Below, piece by piece: positions 12,443 through 21,054 of a stretch of DNA of 64,000 bases (position 1 is the first letter of the stretch; each line of letters starts with the position of its first letter). A program made the translations under genes and the position numbers. The DNA is from CAWAMR01 sp963783095 (GTDB lineage: Bacteria > Planctomycetota > Planctomycetia > Gemmatales > Gemmataceae), in contig CAWAMR010000019.1 in the NCBI GenBank assembly GCA_963783095.1, forward strand, positions 18,104-82,103, read 5' to 3'. The notes beneath the pieces are model-generated. The model saw only the letters and a program-made list of their open reading frames with translations, did no database searches and had not been told where the DNA came from.

Positions 12443-13639
12443 ATGATCCAGATTTCTCAACTTGCTTCATCGGTATTACCTTCCGCCACGCTGGCCGCTG
12501 GTGCCAAGGCGAAACAGATGAAGGCGGCAGGGATCAAAGTCTTTGACTTTAGCATCGGCGAGCCTGACTTTCCAACTCCGGAACATATTTGCCTGGCGGC
12601 CGATAATGCTATGAAAGCAGGGCATACTCATTACACACCCGTCAATGGTATTCCCGAATTGAAGTCGGCGATATGCAAGTGGTATAAGCGGTATCACGGG
12701 TTCGACTGCACTCCCGATCAAGTATTGGTTTCCAACGGCGCGAAGCACTCGATCCACAATGCTCTGGCGGCATCGCTCAATCCGGGCGACGAGGTGATTA
12801 TCCCTGCACCCTATTGGGTCAGTTACAGCGATCTGGTGCAGATGACCGGGGCCAAGCCGGTGATCGTCGCCACGTCGGCCGACAATCGTTTCCGAATGAC
12901 TCCCAACCAGTTGCAGTCTGCGCTGACGCCCAAAACTCGTTTGCTCATGATTAACTCGCCGAGCAACCCGACCGGAATGGTCTATAGTCGCGCGGAACTC
13001 GAAGCGCTCATGGATGTGATTCTTGGCACCGATGTTTCGGTATTAAGCGACGAGATTTACGAACAATTAACGTACGGTAATGCCAAGCCAACCTGTGTGG
13101 CGACGCTCCGTCCCCAGTTGAGCGAGCGGATCATTACGATCAGCGGTGCGAGCAAAAGCTACGCCATGACCGGCTGGCGAATGGGTTGGACGGTTGCCGC
13201 GACACCACTCATCAATGCAATGGGGAACATCCAGAGTCAGCAAACCAGTTGCCCGTCCAGCGTCAGTCAATATGCCTTGCTGGCTGCGCTCGAAGGTTCT
13301 CAAGACTGCGTTGCCGAAATGCGCAAGGAATTCGAAGCTCGACGAAACCTCGTCTGCCAGCGACTCCGCGACATTCCAGGAATTACTTTTCCGACACCGG
13401 AAGGCGCGTTCTATGTCTTTTTCGACGTCTCTGCCTACTTTGGAAAAACGATCGGCGGCATCAAGATCACCGATTCGGTGATCTTCTGCAAGGCCGCCCT
13501 CGAACAGGCTCATGTAAACTTTGTACCGGGGATTGCATTTGGAACGGAGGGATTCGCGCGGATGTCCTATGCCAGTAGCCGGGCAGATCTTGAAGGCGGT
13601 CTCGACCGACTGGCCAAGTGGCTTCTTCACAAAGGATGA
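12443..13639 (+). CDS. class I PLP aminotransferase (aspartate aminotransferase type)
   Basis: PLP enzyme that moves amino groups between amino acids and 2-oxoacids, probably aspartate and 2-oxoglutarate. The 398-residue chain has the family landmarks: 'NSPSNPTG' (Asn175), 'LSDEIYE' (Asp203, Tyr206), the PLP-binding lysine in 'SGASKSYAMTGWRMGW' (Lys238), and a C-terminal Arg in 'ARMSYASS' for the substrate carboxylate. An upstream in-frame Met at 12383 exists, but ATG 12443 follows GCGGGAG directly and gives the normal N-terminus. The next gene begins 7 bases after the stop. Substrate assignment within the family (Asp, aromatic, prephenate) is not secure. Confidence 0.92.
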   Translation: MIQISQLASSVLPSATLAAGAKAKQMKAAGIKVFDFSIGEPDFPTPEHICLAADNAMKAGHTHYTPVNGIPELKSAICKWYKRYHGFDCTPDQVLVSNGAKHSIHNALAASLNPGDEVIIPAPYWVSYSDLVQMTGAKPVIVATSADNRFRMTPNQLQSALTPKTRLLMINSPSNPTGMVYSRAELEALMDVILGTDVSVLSDEIYEQLTYGNAKPTCVATLRPQLSERIITISGASKSYAMTGWRMGWTVAATPLINAMGNIQSQQTSCPSSVSQYALLAALEGSQDCVAEMRKEFEARRNLVCQRLRDIPGITFPTPEGAFYVFFDVSAYFGKTIGGIKITDSVIFCKAALEQAHVNFVPGIAFGTEGFARMSYASSRADLEGGLDRLAKWLLHKG

Positions 13640-13646
13640 ACTTGCG

Positions 13647-14603
13647 ATGCCGACGCTACATTTAACCGAAGACGATGTGCGCCAGGTTCTCACGATGGAG
13701 ATGGCGATCGAGGGCGTTGAAGCGGGCCTGCGCAAGATGGCTCTTGAAGAGGCGGTTTCAATGCCGCGCTCGCGCTGTCAAACCGATCACGTCATGCTGC
13801 ACGTCCTGCCCGCAGCGGCAAAGACTCTTGGCGTCGTCGGCTTCAAAGCGTACACGGCAACCAAGAAGGGCACACTCTTTCATATCACGATCTACGACGG
13901 CAAAACCGGCGAGATGCTGGCGCTGCTTCAGGCCGATTATTTGGGCCAAATGCGCACCGGGGCCGCCAGTGGCGTGGCCACGAAGTACCTCGCTCGAAAG
14001 GACTCGGTTTCGCTGGGATTGTTCGGAACCGGCAAGCAGGCGCGGACTCAATTGCGGGCCATTTGCAAGGTGCGAAACATAACGAAGGTCCACGTTTATG
14101 GCCGCGATGAAGCCAATCGAAAATCGTTCGCGGACGAGATGAGCCGGGAATGCGCGGTTGAGGTGATACCGGTGGCCAAGCCCGAAGAGGCGGCCAAAAA
14201 TCTCGACATCATCGCGACCATAACCAGTTCCCGCGAACCGGTGCTGCATGGAGAATGGGTTTCACCGGGCCAGCATCTGAATATCGCCGGCTCAAACTTC
14301 ATTACCAAATCCGAAATCGATGTTGAAGTCGTGCGCAGATCGAACATTGTCGCCATCGATAGCAAAGAGCAGGGCCGTATTGAGGCCGGCGATCTCGTTG
14401 AAGCGATCGATCAAAACGTCGTGGAATGGATCGACATCACGGAACTGGGACGGATCGTTGCCGGACGGGCACCAGGCCGATCCTCTGCTCAAGACGTTAC
14501 GCTCTTCAAGTCGCTTGGCATTGGTCTGGAAGACATTGCTGTCGCCGGCAAGGTCTACACCAAAGCCAAGGAAATGGGGCTGGGTAAATGGCTCGACCTG
14601 TGA
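13647..14603 (+). CDS. ornithine cyclodeaminase / mu-crystallin family protein
   Basis: 318-residue NAD(P)-binding enzyme of the family that includes ornithine cyclodeaminase, alanine dehydrogenase (archaeal type) and ketimine reductases. Visible parts are the substrate-domain motif 'VVGFKAYTATKKGTLFHI', the 'QADYLGQMRTGAASGVATK' segment (Arg and Lys typical for carboxylate binding), the Rossmann glycine motif 'LGLFGTGKQARTQL', and 'LNIAGSNFITKSEIDVEVV' near the C-terminus. ATG 13647 lies 7 bases after the aminotransferase stop, with AAAGGA overlapping that stop. With an aminotransferase in the same operon it probably acts on amino or imino acids, but the true substrate is unknown. An upstream extension in frame overlaps the aminotransferase and is not used. 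Confidence 0.88.
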   Translation: MPTLHLTEDDVRQVLTMEMAIEGVEAGLRKMALEEAVSMPRSRCQTDHVMLHVLPAAAKTLGVVGFKAYTATKKGTLFHITIYDGKTGEMLALLQADYLGQMRTGAASGVATKYLARKDSVSLGLFGTGKQARTQLRAICKVRNITKVHVYGRDEANRKSFADEMSRECAVEVIPVAKPEEAAKNLDIIATITSSREPVLHGEWVSPGQHLNIAGSNFITKSEIDVEVVRRSNIVAIDSKEQGRIEAGDLVEAIDQNVVEWIDITELGRIVAGRAPGRSSAQDVTLFKSLGIGLEDIAVAGKVYTKAKEMGLGKWLDL

Positions 14604-15016
14604 AATTCTTTACGATCGGTTACGGCGGACGATCCCCTGCCGAGTTTATCGACAAGTTGCTTTGCGCCGGTGTGAAAACGATCGCCGACGTCCGGCTCCG
14701 ACCCGATCGTGCCAGCATGGGCTGTTACACGAAGGCAAAGACATCGGAAAAGGGCATCGAAGCGCTTCTCTCGGCGAACGGAATCGGCTATGTTTCTCTG
14801 GTGGAACTGGGCAACTTTTTCCTGCACGATCCAGATTGGCCTCGACTCTATCAGGAACTCATAAGTCGATCGGGCGAGTTATTAACCCGTCGAATCCATT
14901 CGCTCGGGAATGCGTTCTGTTTGTTGTGCGCTGAGAAACAAGTCAAGGATTGCCATCGTCGGATTATCGCTGACTTTCTGGTGGGGCAGGGTAATGAAGT
15001 CGAGCATATCGAGTGA
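14588..15016 (+). CDS. DUF488 family protein
   Basis: 142-residue protein of the widespread DUF488 family, function not established. Hallmarks are the start 'FFTIGYGGRSPAEFIDKL', 'TIADVRLRPDRA', and the C-terminal 'LLCAEKQVKDCHRRIIADFL' with two cysteines followed by His-Arg, the usual signature. It overlaps the 3' end of the cyclodeaminase-type gene by 16 bases, so it is probably the third gene of the same operon and translated by coupling. No signal peptide or membrane segment. Confidence 0.88.
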   Translation: MARPVKFFTIGYGGRSPAEFIDKLLCAGVKTIADVRLRPDRASMGCYTKAKTSEKGIEALLSANGIGYVSLVELGNFFLHDPDWPRLYQELISRSGELLTRRIHSLGNAFCLLCAEKQVKDCHRRIIADFLVGQGNEVEHIE

Positions 15017-15131
15017 TGGTTGATGGACGGAGAGACTCGCATACGCCGAATGTGTACAATGGCACAGTAAAAATGCATCCTTTTCGGAAGATAATGTCTT
15101 GTTCTCAACAGTCGGCGTAGAGTTGGCAGAC

Positions 15132-16229
15132 TTATTCCTTTTTCGGTTCAAATGTCCCGAATTCTTCAGGCTGCGGCAGCACAATGAGCCTTACCTGCAT
15201 GGGATTGCCGTTGCGGATCAGATCCACCTGTGTCACTTCGTTGACAGGTAGTTTGGCGACTACCTTGGAAAGCTCCACCCCGTCGCGCACCGGTTTGCCA
15301 CCTACCGCTGTCAGGATGTCGGCAAGTTGAATGTCGCCCTTCGCAGCCGGTGACCCTTCAAAGATCTTGGTGACCAATACACCGCTTCCCTCTTTGACGC
15401 CGTATTTTTCCGCAAGTTGGGTATCGATATCGCGGATTTGAACTCCCAGATAGCCCCGTCGAACGACGCCGTTCTTGAGAAGCTGATCCATGATCGTCCG
15501 GGCCAGGTTGCTGCTGATGGCCAGGCCGACACCCTGGAAACCGCCGCTTTTGCTCTTGATTGCCGAGTTGATGCCGATCACTTTGCCGTCGAGACTGATG
15601 AGTGGACCACCGCTGTTTCCAGGATTGATTGCGGCATCGGTTTGCAAAAAATCCTCGTACTGATTGATGCGAATGTTCCGGCTCTTCGCGCTGATGATAC
15701 CGTGCGTAACGGAGCCTGCCAAACCGAACGGTGAGCCTACCGCCAGTACGCGGTCGCCGACCTCCATGCCGTCGCTGTCACCCAATTCCAAAGCCGGCAG
15801 CGGTTTATCGGAGGTAATGCGGATGAGAGCGACGTCGGTCTTGCGATCGGTGCGAATATCCTTTCCGACAAACTTTCGGCCGTCCGGCAGTCGAACTTCA
15901 ACGGAATCGGCACCATCGACAACGTGAAAATTCGTCAAAATCAGCCCTTTCGGATCAATGAGGACACCGGAGCCGAATCCGAATGGTACAGTAGTCTGTT
16001 CACCAAATGGACCGCCGCGCCGCGGTTTTTGCCGAGACTCAATACTGACTACAGCGGGCACTACTTTCTTGACAATATCGCGGTAAGAAGTCAGTTCTTT
16101 GGGTATCGTGACCGCGCTCTTAGCAGGTGCTTGTGCCTGAACCGAGCGCCAATCGTTGATGAAATATCCCGCAACCGTTCCCAGTAACAAACAGCCCAAG
16201 GCAAGACCGCGGCGAGAATTGGTTTTCAT
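15132..16229 (-). CDS. HtrA/DegP-type serine protease with PDZ domain
   Basis: Envelope protease and chaperone that degrades misfolded exported proteins. An N-terminal membrane segment (residues about 8-24) serves as anchor or signal. The trypsin-like domain carries the complete triad: His102 ('LTNFHVVDG'), Asp132 ('RKTDVALIR') and Ser206 ('INPGNSGGPL'). One PDZ domain follows (about 260-355; 'GYLGVQIRDIDTQLAEKYG', 'GSPAAKGDIQLADILTAVGG'). 365 residues, like DegS or short DegP proteins with a single PDZ. Transcribed alone, facing away from the RNA cyclase gene. Confidence 0.93.
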   Translation of the reverse strand: MKTNSRRGLALGCLLLGTVAGYFINDWRSVQAQAPAKSAVTIPKELTSYRDIVKKVVPAVVSIESRQKPRRGGPFGEQTTVPFGFGSGVLIDPKGLILTNFHVVDGADSVEVRLPDGRKFVGKDIRTDRKTDVALIRITSDKPLPALELGDSDGMEVGDRVLAVGSPFGLAGSVTHGIISAKSRNIRINQYEDFLQTDAAINPGNSGGPLISLDGKVIGINSAIKSKSGGFQGVGLAISSNLARTIMDQLLKNGVVRRGYLGVQIRDIDTQLAEKYGVKEGSGVLVTKIFEGSPAAKGDIQLADILTAVGGKPVRDGVELSKVVAKLPVNEVTQVDLIRNGNPMQVRLIVLPQPEEFGTFEPKKE

Positions 16230-16442
16230 GTTGAAATGTCCTTTTCGGAAAATGGGTAAGTGGATTGTTCCCCTGATTCATTCTAACTTGCGTTTCAAGG
16301 GGATGGTTCAAAAAGTGCTCCTATTTTCCATTTAGAATTAACGGAACCGTAATACACTTGTGTTGGTGGAGTCATTTGACGCCGGCGGGTTTCGCAGCAT
16401 AATCATTGATCCCATTCACGCCAAGAGGTAACTTCGCGCACC

Positions 16443-17477
16443 ATGATCGACATCGACGGATCGTTTGGGGAAGGCGGCGGCCAAATTCTGCGGTCGGCAC
16501 TCACCCTTTCTCTCATCACCGGCAAGCCATTTCATCTCCGCAAGATTCGGGCGAGCCGGAAACCGAAGCCGGGCTTGCAGCCTCAACATCTGGCATCGGT
16601 TCGCGCTGCGGCAACGATTGGATCGGCCAAGGTGAGCGGTGATTCGTTGGGTTCAAGCGACCTGGCATTTCATCCAGGCCCGGTTGCTCCCGGCAAATAT
16701 CGCTTCCCGATCGGAACCGCTGGGGCAACGGGTTTGCTGCTCCAGACGATCTATTTGCCGCTGGCCTGGAAACAGTCTGATCCGAGCGAAGTCATTATTG
16801 AGGGTGGCACGCATGTCACTTCCAGTCCGTGCTTTCATTTTCTGGACGTTACCTGGAGGGTCTATTTGAAAAAAATGGGGTTGAAACTCGCTCTGGAAAT
16901 GAAGCGTCCCGGTTTCTATCCGCGCGGCGGCGGATCGATCGTAGCGCACATCCAACCCTGCCAGGCATTGCACGGCTTGAACCTGACACGGGAGATTGCT
17001 CTGGAATCGGTCACCGGTTTCAGCGCGGTGGCGAATTTGCCCGATCATGTTGCGCGAAGACAGGCCCGGCGCGTTTCGGTTCGACTTCGAGATGAGCACT
17101 TCCGTGGGCATCTCCGGGAAGAAACCTGGGAAAATGGTCCCGGTTCGGTGGTTGGGATCATTTTTGATGCCGCACCGATCCCAACCTTCTTCTATGGTTT
17201 AGGGGCACGCGGCAAACCGGCGGAAGATGTCGCCGATGAGGCCGCAGATCAGGCCATCGCCCACGCACGATCCGGTGCGCCAATCGATCTCCACAGTGCC
17301 GATCAGATTGTTTTGCCGCTGGCGCTCGCCGATGATGCATCCGAAATTCGAGTCGCTGAGATTACCCGTCATCTGACAACCAACATCGAGGTGATTCGGA
17401 TGTTCCTGGATCGAGAAATCACTTGCGAAGGCGAAGTCGGCCAGGTGGGTGCTGTTCGCGTTGCTGCCAAAGGGTAA
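16443..17477 (+). CDS. rtcA: RNA 3'-terminal phosphate cyclase
   Basis: Converts RNA 3'-phosphate ends to 2',3'-cyclic phosphates using ATP, through a covalent adenylated histidine; a cytoplasmic RNA repair or processing enzyme. The 344-residue protein opens with the diagnostic 'IDGSFGEGGGQILRSALTLS', has 'RASRKPKPGLQPQHLASV', 'GTAGATGLLLQTI', 'FYPRGGGSI', and the C-terminal catalytic region 'DLHSADQIVLPLALA' where His284 matches the E. coli nucleophile. No rtcB or rtcR is visible. The next gene starts 3 bases after its stop. Confidence 0.95.
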   Translation: MIDIDGSFGEGGGQILRSALTLSLITGKPFHLRKIRASRKPKPGLQPQHLASVRAAATIGSAKVSGDSLGSSDLAFHPGPVAPGKYRFPIGTAGATGLLLQTIYLPLAWKQSDPSEVIIEGGTHVTSSPCFHFLDVTWRVYLKKMGLKLALEMKRPGFYPRGGGSIVAHIQPCQALHGLNLTREIALESVTGFSAVANLPDHVARRQARRVSVRLRDEHFRGHLREETWENGPGSVVGIIFDAAPIPTFFYGLGARGKPAEDVADEAADQAIAHARSGAPIDLHSADQIVLPLALADDASEIRVAEITRHLTTNIEVIRMFLDREITCEGEVGQVGAVRVAAKG

Positions 17478-17480
17478 AAT

Positions 17481-18101
17481 GTGAAAATGAATTCTGCGGA
17501 AACGACTATGCAAGTAGCGCAAATCGTTCCTTGCACTGAAGCGGAGGGGCCTGGCAGGCGTTTCGCAATCTGGTTTCAAGGCTGCCCGTTGCGATGCCCG
17601 GGGTGTTGCAACCCGGAATTTCTGCCGTTTCACGGTGGCACACGCTACACTTTATCGGGTGTAATCTCGGACTTCGAAGAGGCTAACGTCGAAGGTATCA
17701 CGCTCCTGGGTGGTGAGCCATTTGCACATGCCGAATCCGCGGCTGCCCTGGCCAAGGCGGTCCAGCAGCAAGGCCGTTCGGTGATGGTTTTTAGTGGGTA
17801 TACTCTGGAAGCGATTCATCAAATGTGCGATCCAACCGCGGAGATGCTTCTCGCATTCACTGATATATTGGTGGACGGCCCCTATTTGCGAGAGTTCCCG
17901 GATACGCAACGCCGATGGATCGGGTCGACCAATCAGCGAATCCATTTCTTGACCGATCGCTATCGTGCGGATGATCCTTGTTGGAAACAGCGAAACACGC
18001 TGGAGATTCGACTGGATGGGGGTGTGCTATCGGTAAACGGGTTCCCGGCTTCATCGGCGACAGAGTTTTGGAAAGGGAAATTTCACCGCAGCGAAGGATG
18101 A
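17481..18101 (+). CDS. small radical SAM protein, NrdG-like activase family
   Basis: About 200-residue radical SAM enzyme of the 4Fe-4S single-cluster type, the family of anaerobic ribonucleotide reductase activase (NrdG). The cluster motif is CxxxCxxC in 'WFQGCPLRCPGCCN', followed by 'ITLLGGEPFAHAE' (SAM-binding GGEP) and 'VMVFSGYTLEAI', typical for NrdG. It begins 3 bases after rtcA, with AGGG inside the end of rtcA placed 6 bases before GTG 17481; ATG 17487 and ATG 17508 are alternative starts, the last giving the usual family N-terminus. No class III reductase gene (nrdD) is next to it, so a different partner, possibly tied to RNA repair, is open. Confidence 0.85.
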   Translation: MKMNSAETTMQVAQIVPCTEAEGPGRRFAIWFQGCPLRCPGCCNPEFLPFHGGTRYTLSGVISDFEEANVEGITLLGGEPFAHAESAAALAKAVQQQGRSVMVFSGYTLEAIHQMCDPTAEMLLAFTDILVDGPYLREFPDTQRRWIGSTNQRIHFLTDRYRADDPCWKQRNTLEIRLDGGVLSVNGFPASSATEFWKGKFHRSEG

Positions 18102-18163
18102 AGGATTTCAGAATTTGGGTGGTGGCTTGATCGTGTATTGATTCGTCCTGATCCGAGCAGCAA

Positions 18164-18352
18164 TCAAGACTTCGAGCGATCTAACCAACCGCCACAATCC
18201 GGACAGCGCTTGCGTCCTCGACTTTCCTTGATCGCCACGTCCGCTTTGCAAGGCTTGCTGCAATCCCGGCAGACAAGTTGGCCGACCCGTGACTGCAAGA
18301 TTGATTCCGTTGATCTGGTACGTTGTTCGTAACGCTTAATTTTTCGGATCAT
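18164..18352 (-). CDS. small zinc-ribbon protein
   Basis: Predicted 62-residue basic protein with two CxxC pairs ('LVCRDCSKPC' and 'KRCPDCGGWL') spaced about 20 residues apart, the layout of a zinc ribbon. AGAAGG lies about 8 bases before its ATG, which supports translation. Role unknown; such proteins bind nucleic acid or other proteins. Its start lies head-to-head with the next plus-strand gene. Confidence 0.5.
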   Translation of the reverse strand: MIRKIKRYEQRTRSTESILQSRVGQLVCRDCSKPCKADVAIKESRGRKRCPDCGGWLDRSKS

Positions 18353-18419
18353 GGCGAACCTTCTACTTCGGTTTCTCTTTCGACATCGGACACATATTCA
18401 TCAATACGGATTTTTTGGC

Positions 18420-19520
18420 ATGACCGATCCGACGCCGAGCACCGAACCGCCAGAATCCAGGCAAGTGAGCCGATTTGAGGCGAATTTGCTCCGCATCTTG
18501 CGTTTTTTCTTTCATCAGGTGCCGTTGGAACAGGCTCTCAAACTCATCAACGAAAGCGTGGCTCGCCCACCGTGTTTGTCGGCGACGGCGGTTCATCTGA
18601 TTCGGGATACACTCTCGAAGGGCTGCGTCCTCTATCTGGCGCGAGCAGGGGGTTGGGAACGACTTCAGTTCTTGTGCGATGGGGCTCCCAGATTCGGTAG
18701 ACTATGGGAAAGAATCGGGGTTGAGGAACTGACGTTGCATTTTTCCGCCCATACGCTGGAATTTCTAATATGGATAACGGCCCACAAGGTTACCGAAGAA
18801 AAATCGATGTGGTCCGCTCCGATTGACGAGTTGACTATCGGAGACTGGCTGTTCTTGTTTTTGGCGTACGAGGGATTGCGGGTCGATCATGAAATCGGCG
18901 CAGCCTTGCGGCGTTCGGCGGTTATCATCAACCATCCTCTGTGCAGGCTCGCCTATCCCGATGATTTCGCCGGCGCGAAGCCCGTCGAAGTACCATCCTT
19001 TCAGGTTTGGCTGGCTGGACCTGGCAGCTATGTGCTGGAAGCGATGCAGCCGGTCCTGGAGGAGCGCTGGCTTGCGATGGAGCGTAACAAAGGGCAGATC
19101 GGCGACTGGACGCGAATGCGTCAGCAGGGTCAGGCTCAGCTTCAGGTGTTGGACAAGTTTCTGGCGGATGTGGATTGTACCGGCCGGCCCGATCTGGCAA
19201 GATTTCTGTTGCTGGTCTTGCGGCGAATTCTCTCGACCCCGAATCTGGCACCGACATTCTGGACCGGCGGCCTGCAAGGGAACGGCCCGCCCAGGCTGGC
19301 AGATCGGCTGGAAACTCAGCGCAATGCACTGGCATTGTTGCGGCATGCAGAGCGATTCCGCCAGTGGCAACGACAGGCGCAATCTCGCGGCTATTTCGAT
19401 GAGGGTTACGCAGCAGGGAAGTTTTGGCTTGGTCAATGGGAGGCGTTGAACGGAGAACAAGTGGTTCGACGGGCTGAAGAGGTAGTGCAGATGTTGGAGC
19501 CGCTCAGACAGCGGATGTAA
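18420..19520 (+). CDS. unrecognised protein at the start of the FtsH-like cluster
   Basis: About 366 residues, no recognised enzyme motif. Mostly helical, rich in Leu, Trp and Arg, with conserved-looking stretches 'IDELTIGDWLFLFLAYEGL' and 'TPNLAPTFWTGGLQGNG'. No signal peptide and no clear membrane helix, so probably cytosolic. I prefer ATG 18420; an upstream ATG at 18351 would overlap the divergent zinc-ribbon gene and leave no promoter room. It precedes an FtsH-like AAA+ protease on the same strand. It could be one of the variable 'X' components reported beside FtsH-like proteins in ternary conflict systems; I cannot confirm that match from sequence alone. Confidence 0.75.
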   Translation: MTDPTPSTEPPESRQVSRFEANLLRILRFFFHQVPLEQALKLINESVARPPCLSATAVHLIRDTLSKGCVLYLARAGGWERLQFLCDGAPRFGRLWERIGVEELTLHFSAHTLEFLIWITAHKVTEEKSMWSAPIDELTIGDWLFLFLAYEGLRVDHEIGAALRRSAVIINHPLCRLAYPDDFAGAKPVEVPSFQVWLAGPGSYVLEAMQPVLEERWLAMERNKGQIGDWTRMRQQGQAQLQVLDKFLADVDCTGRPDLARFLLLVLRRILSTPNLAPTFWTGGLQGNGPPRLADRLETQRNALALLRHAERFRQWQRQAQSRGYFDEGYAAGKFWLGQWEALNGEQVVRRAEEVVQMLEPLRQRM

Positions 19521-19540
19521 ACCCGCGACCAAATACAAGA

Positions 19541-19677
19541 ACTAACCACAGAGTCACAGAGATCACAGAGAAGACAATTATGAATGTGTGGGAAATCGCC
19601 TGTCTTTTGTCGTGATTCAATTATTGGTTGCATCTCTGTGTGTTCTTCTCTGTGATCTCTGTGACTCTGTGGTTAGT
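19541..19677. repeat. palindromic dispersed repeat, CACAGAGTCACAGAG family (copy 1)
   Basis: Two perfect inverted arms of about 34 bases (19541-19574 and 19644-19677) begin ACTAACCACAGAGTCACAGA and end in its complement, around a 70-base centre. The centre has no coding signal. A second copy with the same outer arms lies at 39542-39643. Both sit in gaps between genes. The form is that of a REP- or MITE-like element without its own transposase. Confidence 0.85.
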
Positions 19678-19729
19678 CCGCATTGGTTTGGCGGTTTTTT
19701 CCGGTAGCTTTAACGTAGGGGAAGCATCC

Positions 19730-20302
19730 ATGAGTCGAGCTTACCGAATCTGTGTTCGCGACAGCGTGAAACGCGATCTTGCCGCGAGTGACGAGGTTTG
19801 TTCCACGCTGGAAATCCTCGAAATACTTCCACCCGAACAAATGGCCGAATTGTTGCGCCGGGAGTTGAAGGGTAGGGGCTTCGCCGAAGAAGGCGACGAG
19901 TTGGTTCGGCGCGATGCCAATGGCATAACCATCGCCGTGGATCCGAAAACGGGCGTTGTATCGGTCAAGGCGGAGAAAGGCGAGACGGTTGAACTATCCG
20001 GCGAGAAAGAAGGCTTGAGCTTCGATGATGTCGGTCCCGGTCAAGCAGTTATTCGCCAGGGACTGAAGGAACAAGTTCGGGAAGATCTCGAACGTCGGGC
20101 AGCCAACGAACAGGAACGAATGCAAGTTGAAGTGACCGAAAAACTGGAACGACACATGGATGACGTGCGCCAGGAACTCGGCAACGCCGTCAATCGCGTG
20201 ACTGCGGAAGCGCTCAAAGAAAAAGCCGCATCGCTGGGCGAGATCAGGGAGATGACCGAAGACCCGGAGACGGGGTCGCTGACGATCAAAGTGGAGGTCT
20301 GA
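19730..20302 (+). CDS. unrecognised small coiled-coil protein of the FtsH-like cluster
   Basis: 190 residues. The first about 80 residues form a compact alpha/beta domain ('LEILPPEQMAELLRRELKGR', 'ITIAVDPKTGVVSVKAEKG'). The second half is highly charged and helical ('KEQVREDLERRAANEQERM'), a likely coiled coil, and ends with a short beta segment 'DPETGSLTIKVEV'. No signal peptide. ATG 19730 is preceded by GGGGAAG at 7 bases. It sits between the unrecognised 366-residue gene and the DUF1640-like gene and is a candidate adaptor or substrate-recognition partner of the AAA+ protease. Function not known. Confidence 0.75.
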   Translation: MSRAYRICVRDSVKRDLAASDEVCSTLEILEILPPEQMAELLRRELKGRGFAEEGDELVRRDANGITIAVDPKTGVVSVKAEKGETVELSGEKEGLSFDDVGPGQAVIRQGLKEQVREDLERRAANEQERMQVEVTEKLERHMDDVRQELGNAVNRVTAEALKEKAASLGEIREMTEDPETGSLTIKVEV

Positions 20303-20400
20303 GTTGCGCTGCCAGCCTTCCATTCCCGGCGAGTTTCGGATGCCTTCCATCTGTTGTCTTCGAGGAAAGCCGGTAGAATGATGTAAGAAAGGAACAGTGT

Positions 20401-20925
20401 ATGCCCATTGCCGCATTTGATACCCACAAATACGCAAAACAACTCAAGCAGGCAGGCGTTTCTGACGAGGAGGTCGAGGCGCATGTTGCTGCTTTATCGG
20501 ATGCTCTACACGCGGGTTTGCAAGATCTGGTCACCAAGCAAGATCTTGCCTTGTTCAAACAAGAACTCAAACAAGACATCGCCGCAGTTAGACAAGAACT
20601 CAAACAAGACATCGCCGCAGTTAGACAAGAACTCAAGCAAGACATCGACTCGGTCAGGCAAGAGGTGGCTTTGGTCAGACAAGAACTTAAACAAGACATC
20701 GCCGCAGTTAGACAAGAACTCAAGCAAGACATCGACTCGGTCAGGCAAGAGGTGGCTTTGGTCAGACAAGAACTTAAACAAGATAACGCTATGGTGAGGC
20801 AGGAAATCAAGCAACTCGATACACGATTGACGAGTGAAATGCTGCTTATCAAATGGATGTTGGGGACCACGTTCGCCGGTGTCGTCACGATTTTGGTTCG
20901 CCTGTTCTTCTTTCGACTCGTTTGA
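20401..20925 (+). CDS. DUF1640-like coiled-coil membrane protein with internal repeats
   Basis: 174 residues. The start 'AFDTHKYAKQLKQAGVSDEE' and 'QDLVTKQDLALFKQELKQDI' match the DUF1640/CCDC90-like bacterial family: short N-terminal helix, long coiled coil, then one C-terminal membrane helix ('WMLGTTFAGVVTILVRLFFF'). Here the coiled coil is enlarged by 11-residue repeats of the type RQELKQDIAAV. An 11-residue period fits a hendecad (right-handed) coiled coil. AAAGGAA precedes the ATG. It could anchor partner proteins at the membrane; the adjacent FtsH-like protein has no visible membrane segment. Role otherwise unknown. Confidence 0.8.
   Translation: MPIAAFDTHKYAKQLKQAGVSDEEVEAHVAALSDALHAGLQDLVTKQDLALFKQELKQDIAAVRQELKQDIAAVRQELKQDIDSVRQEVALVRQELKQDIAAVRQELKQDIDSVRQEVALVRQELKQDNAMVRQEIKQLDTRLTSEMLLIKWMLGTTFAGVVTILVRLFFFRLV
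20557..20796 (+). repeat. in-frame 33-bp and 87-bp tandem repeats
   Basis: 33-base units (11 codons) repeat inside the coiled-coil gene. A higher-order unit of 87 bases (29 codons: 11+11+7) occurs twice in tandem, 20590-20676 and 20677-20763, with near-identical DNA. Because copies are almost identical at synonymous sites the expansion looks recent. Copy number may vary between strains or be mis-assembled. Confidence 0.9.
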
Positions 20926-21054
20926 ACCCATTCTTTTCGGAGCGGTGGTTCACGGCAAGAAACGCTCCGGCACCTCTTTTCGACAGTAACGGCGCTTTCA
21001 GCAAATCAGCGTGTTCCGCTTCAAATGTCGAAGGTAATAGGCTATGCTTAGTGC

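Noticed and set aside
20557..20796. Possible CRISPR array (regular 33-base units)
   Set aside because: Units are contiguous, in frame and without unique spacers; they encode a coiled coil.
20286..20888. Ser/Cys-rich repetitive minus-strand frame opposite the DUF1640-like gene
   Set aside because: Low-complexity shadow of the hendecad repeat on the other strand.
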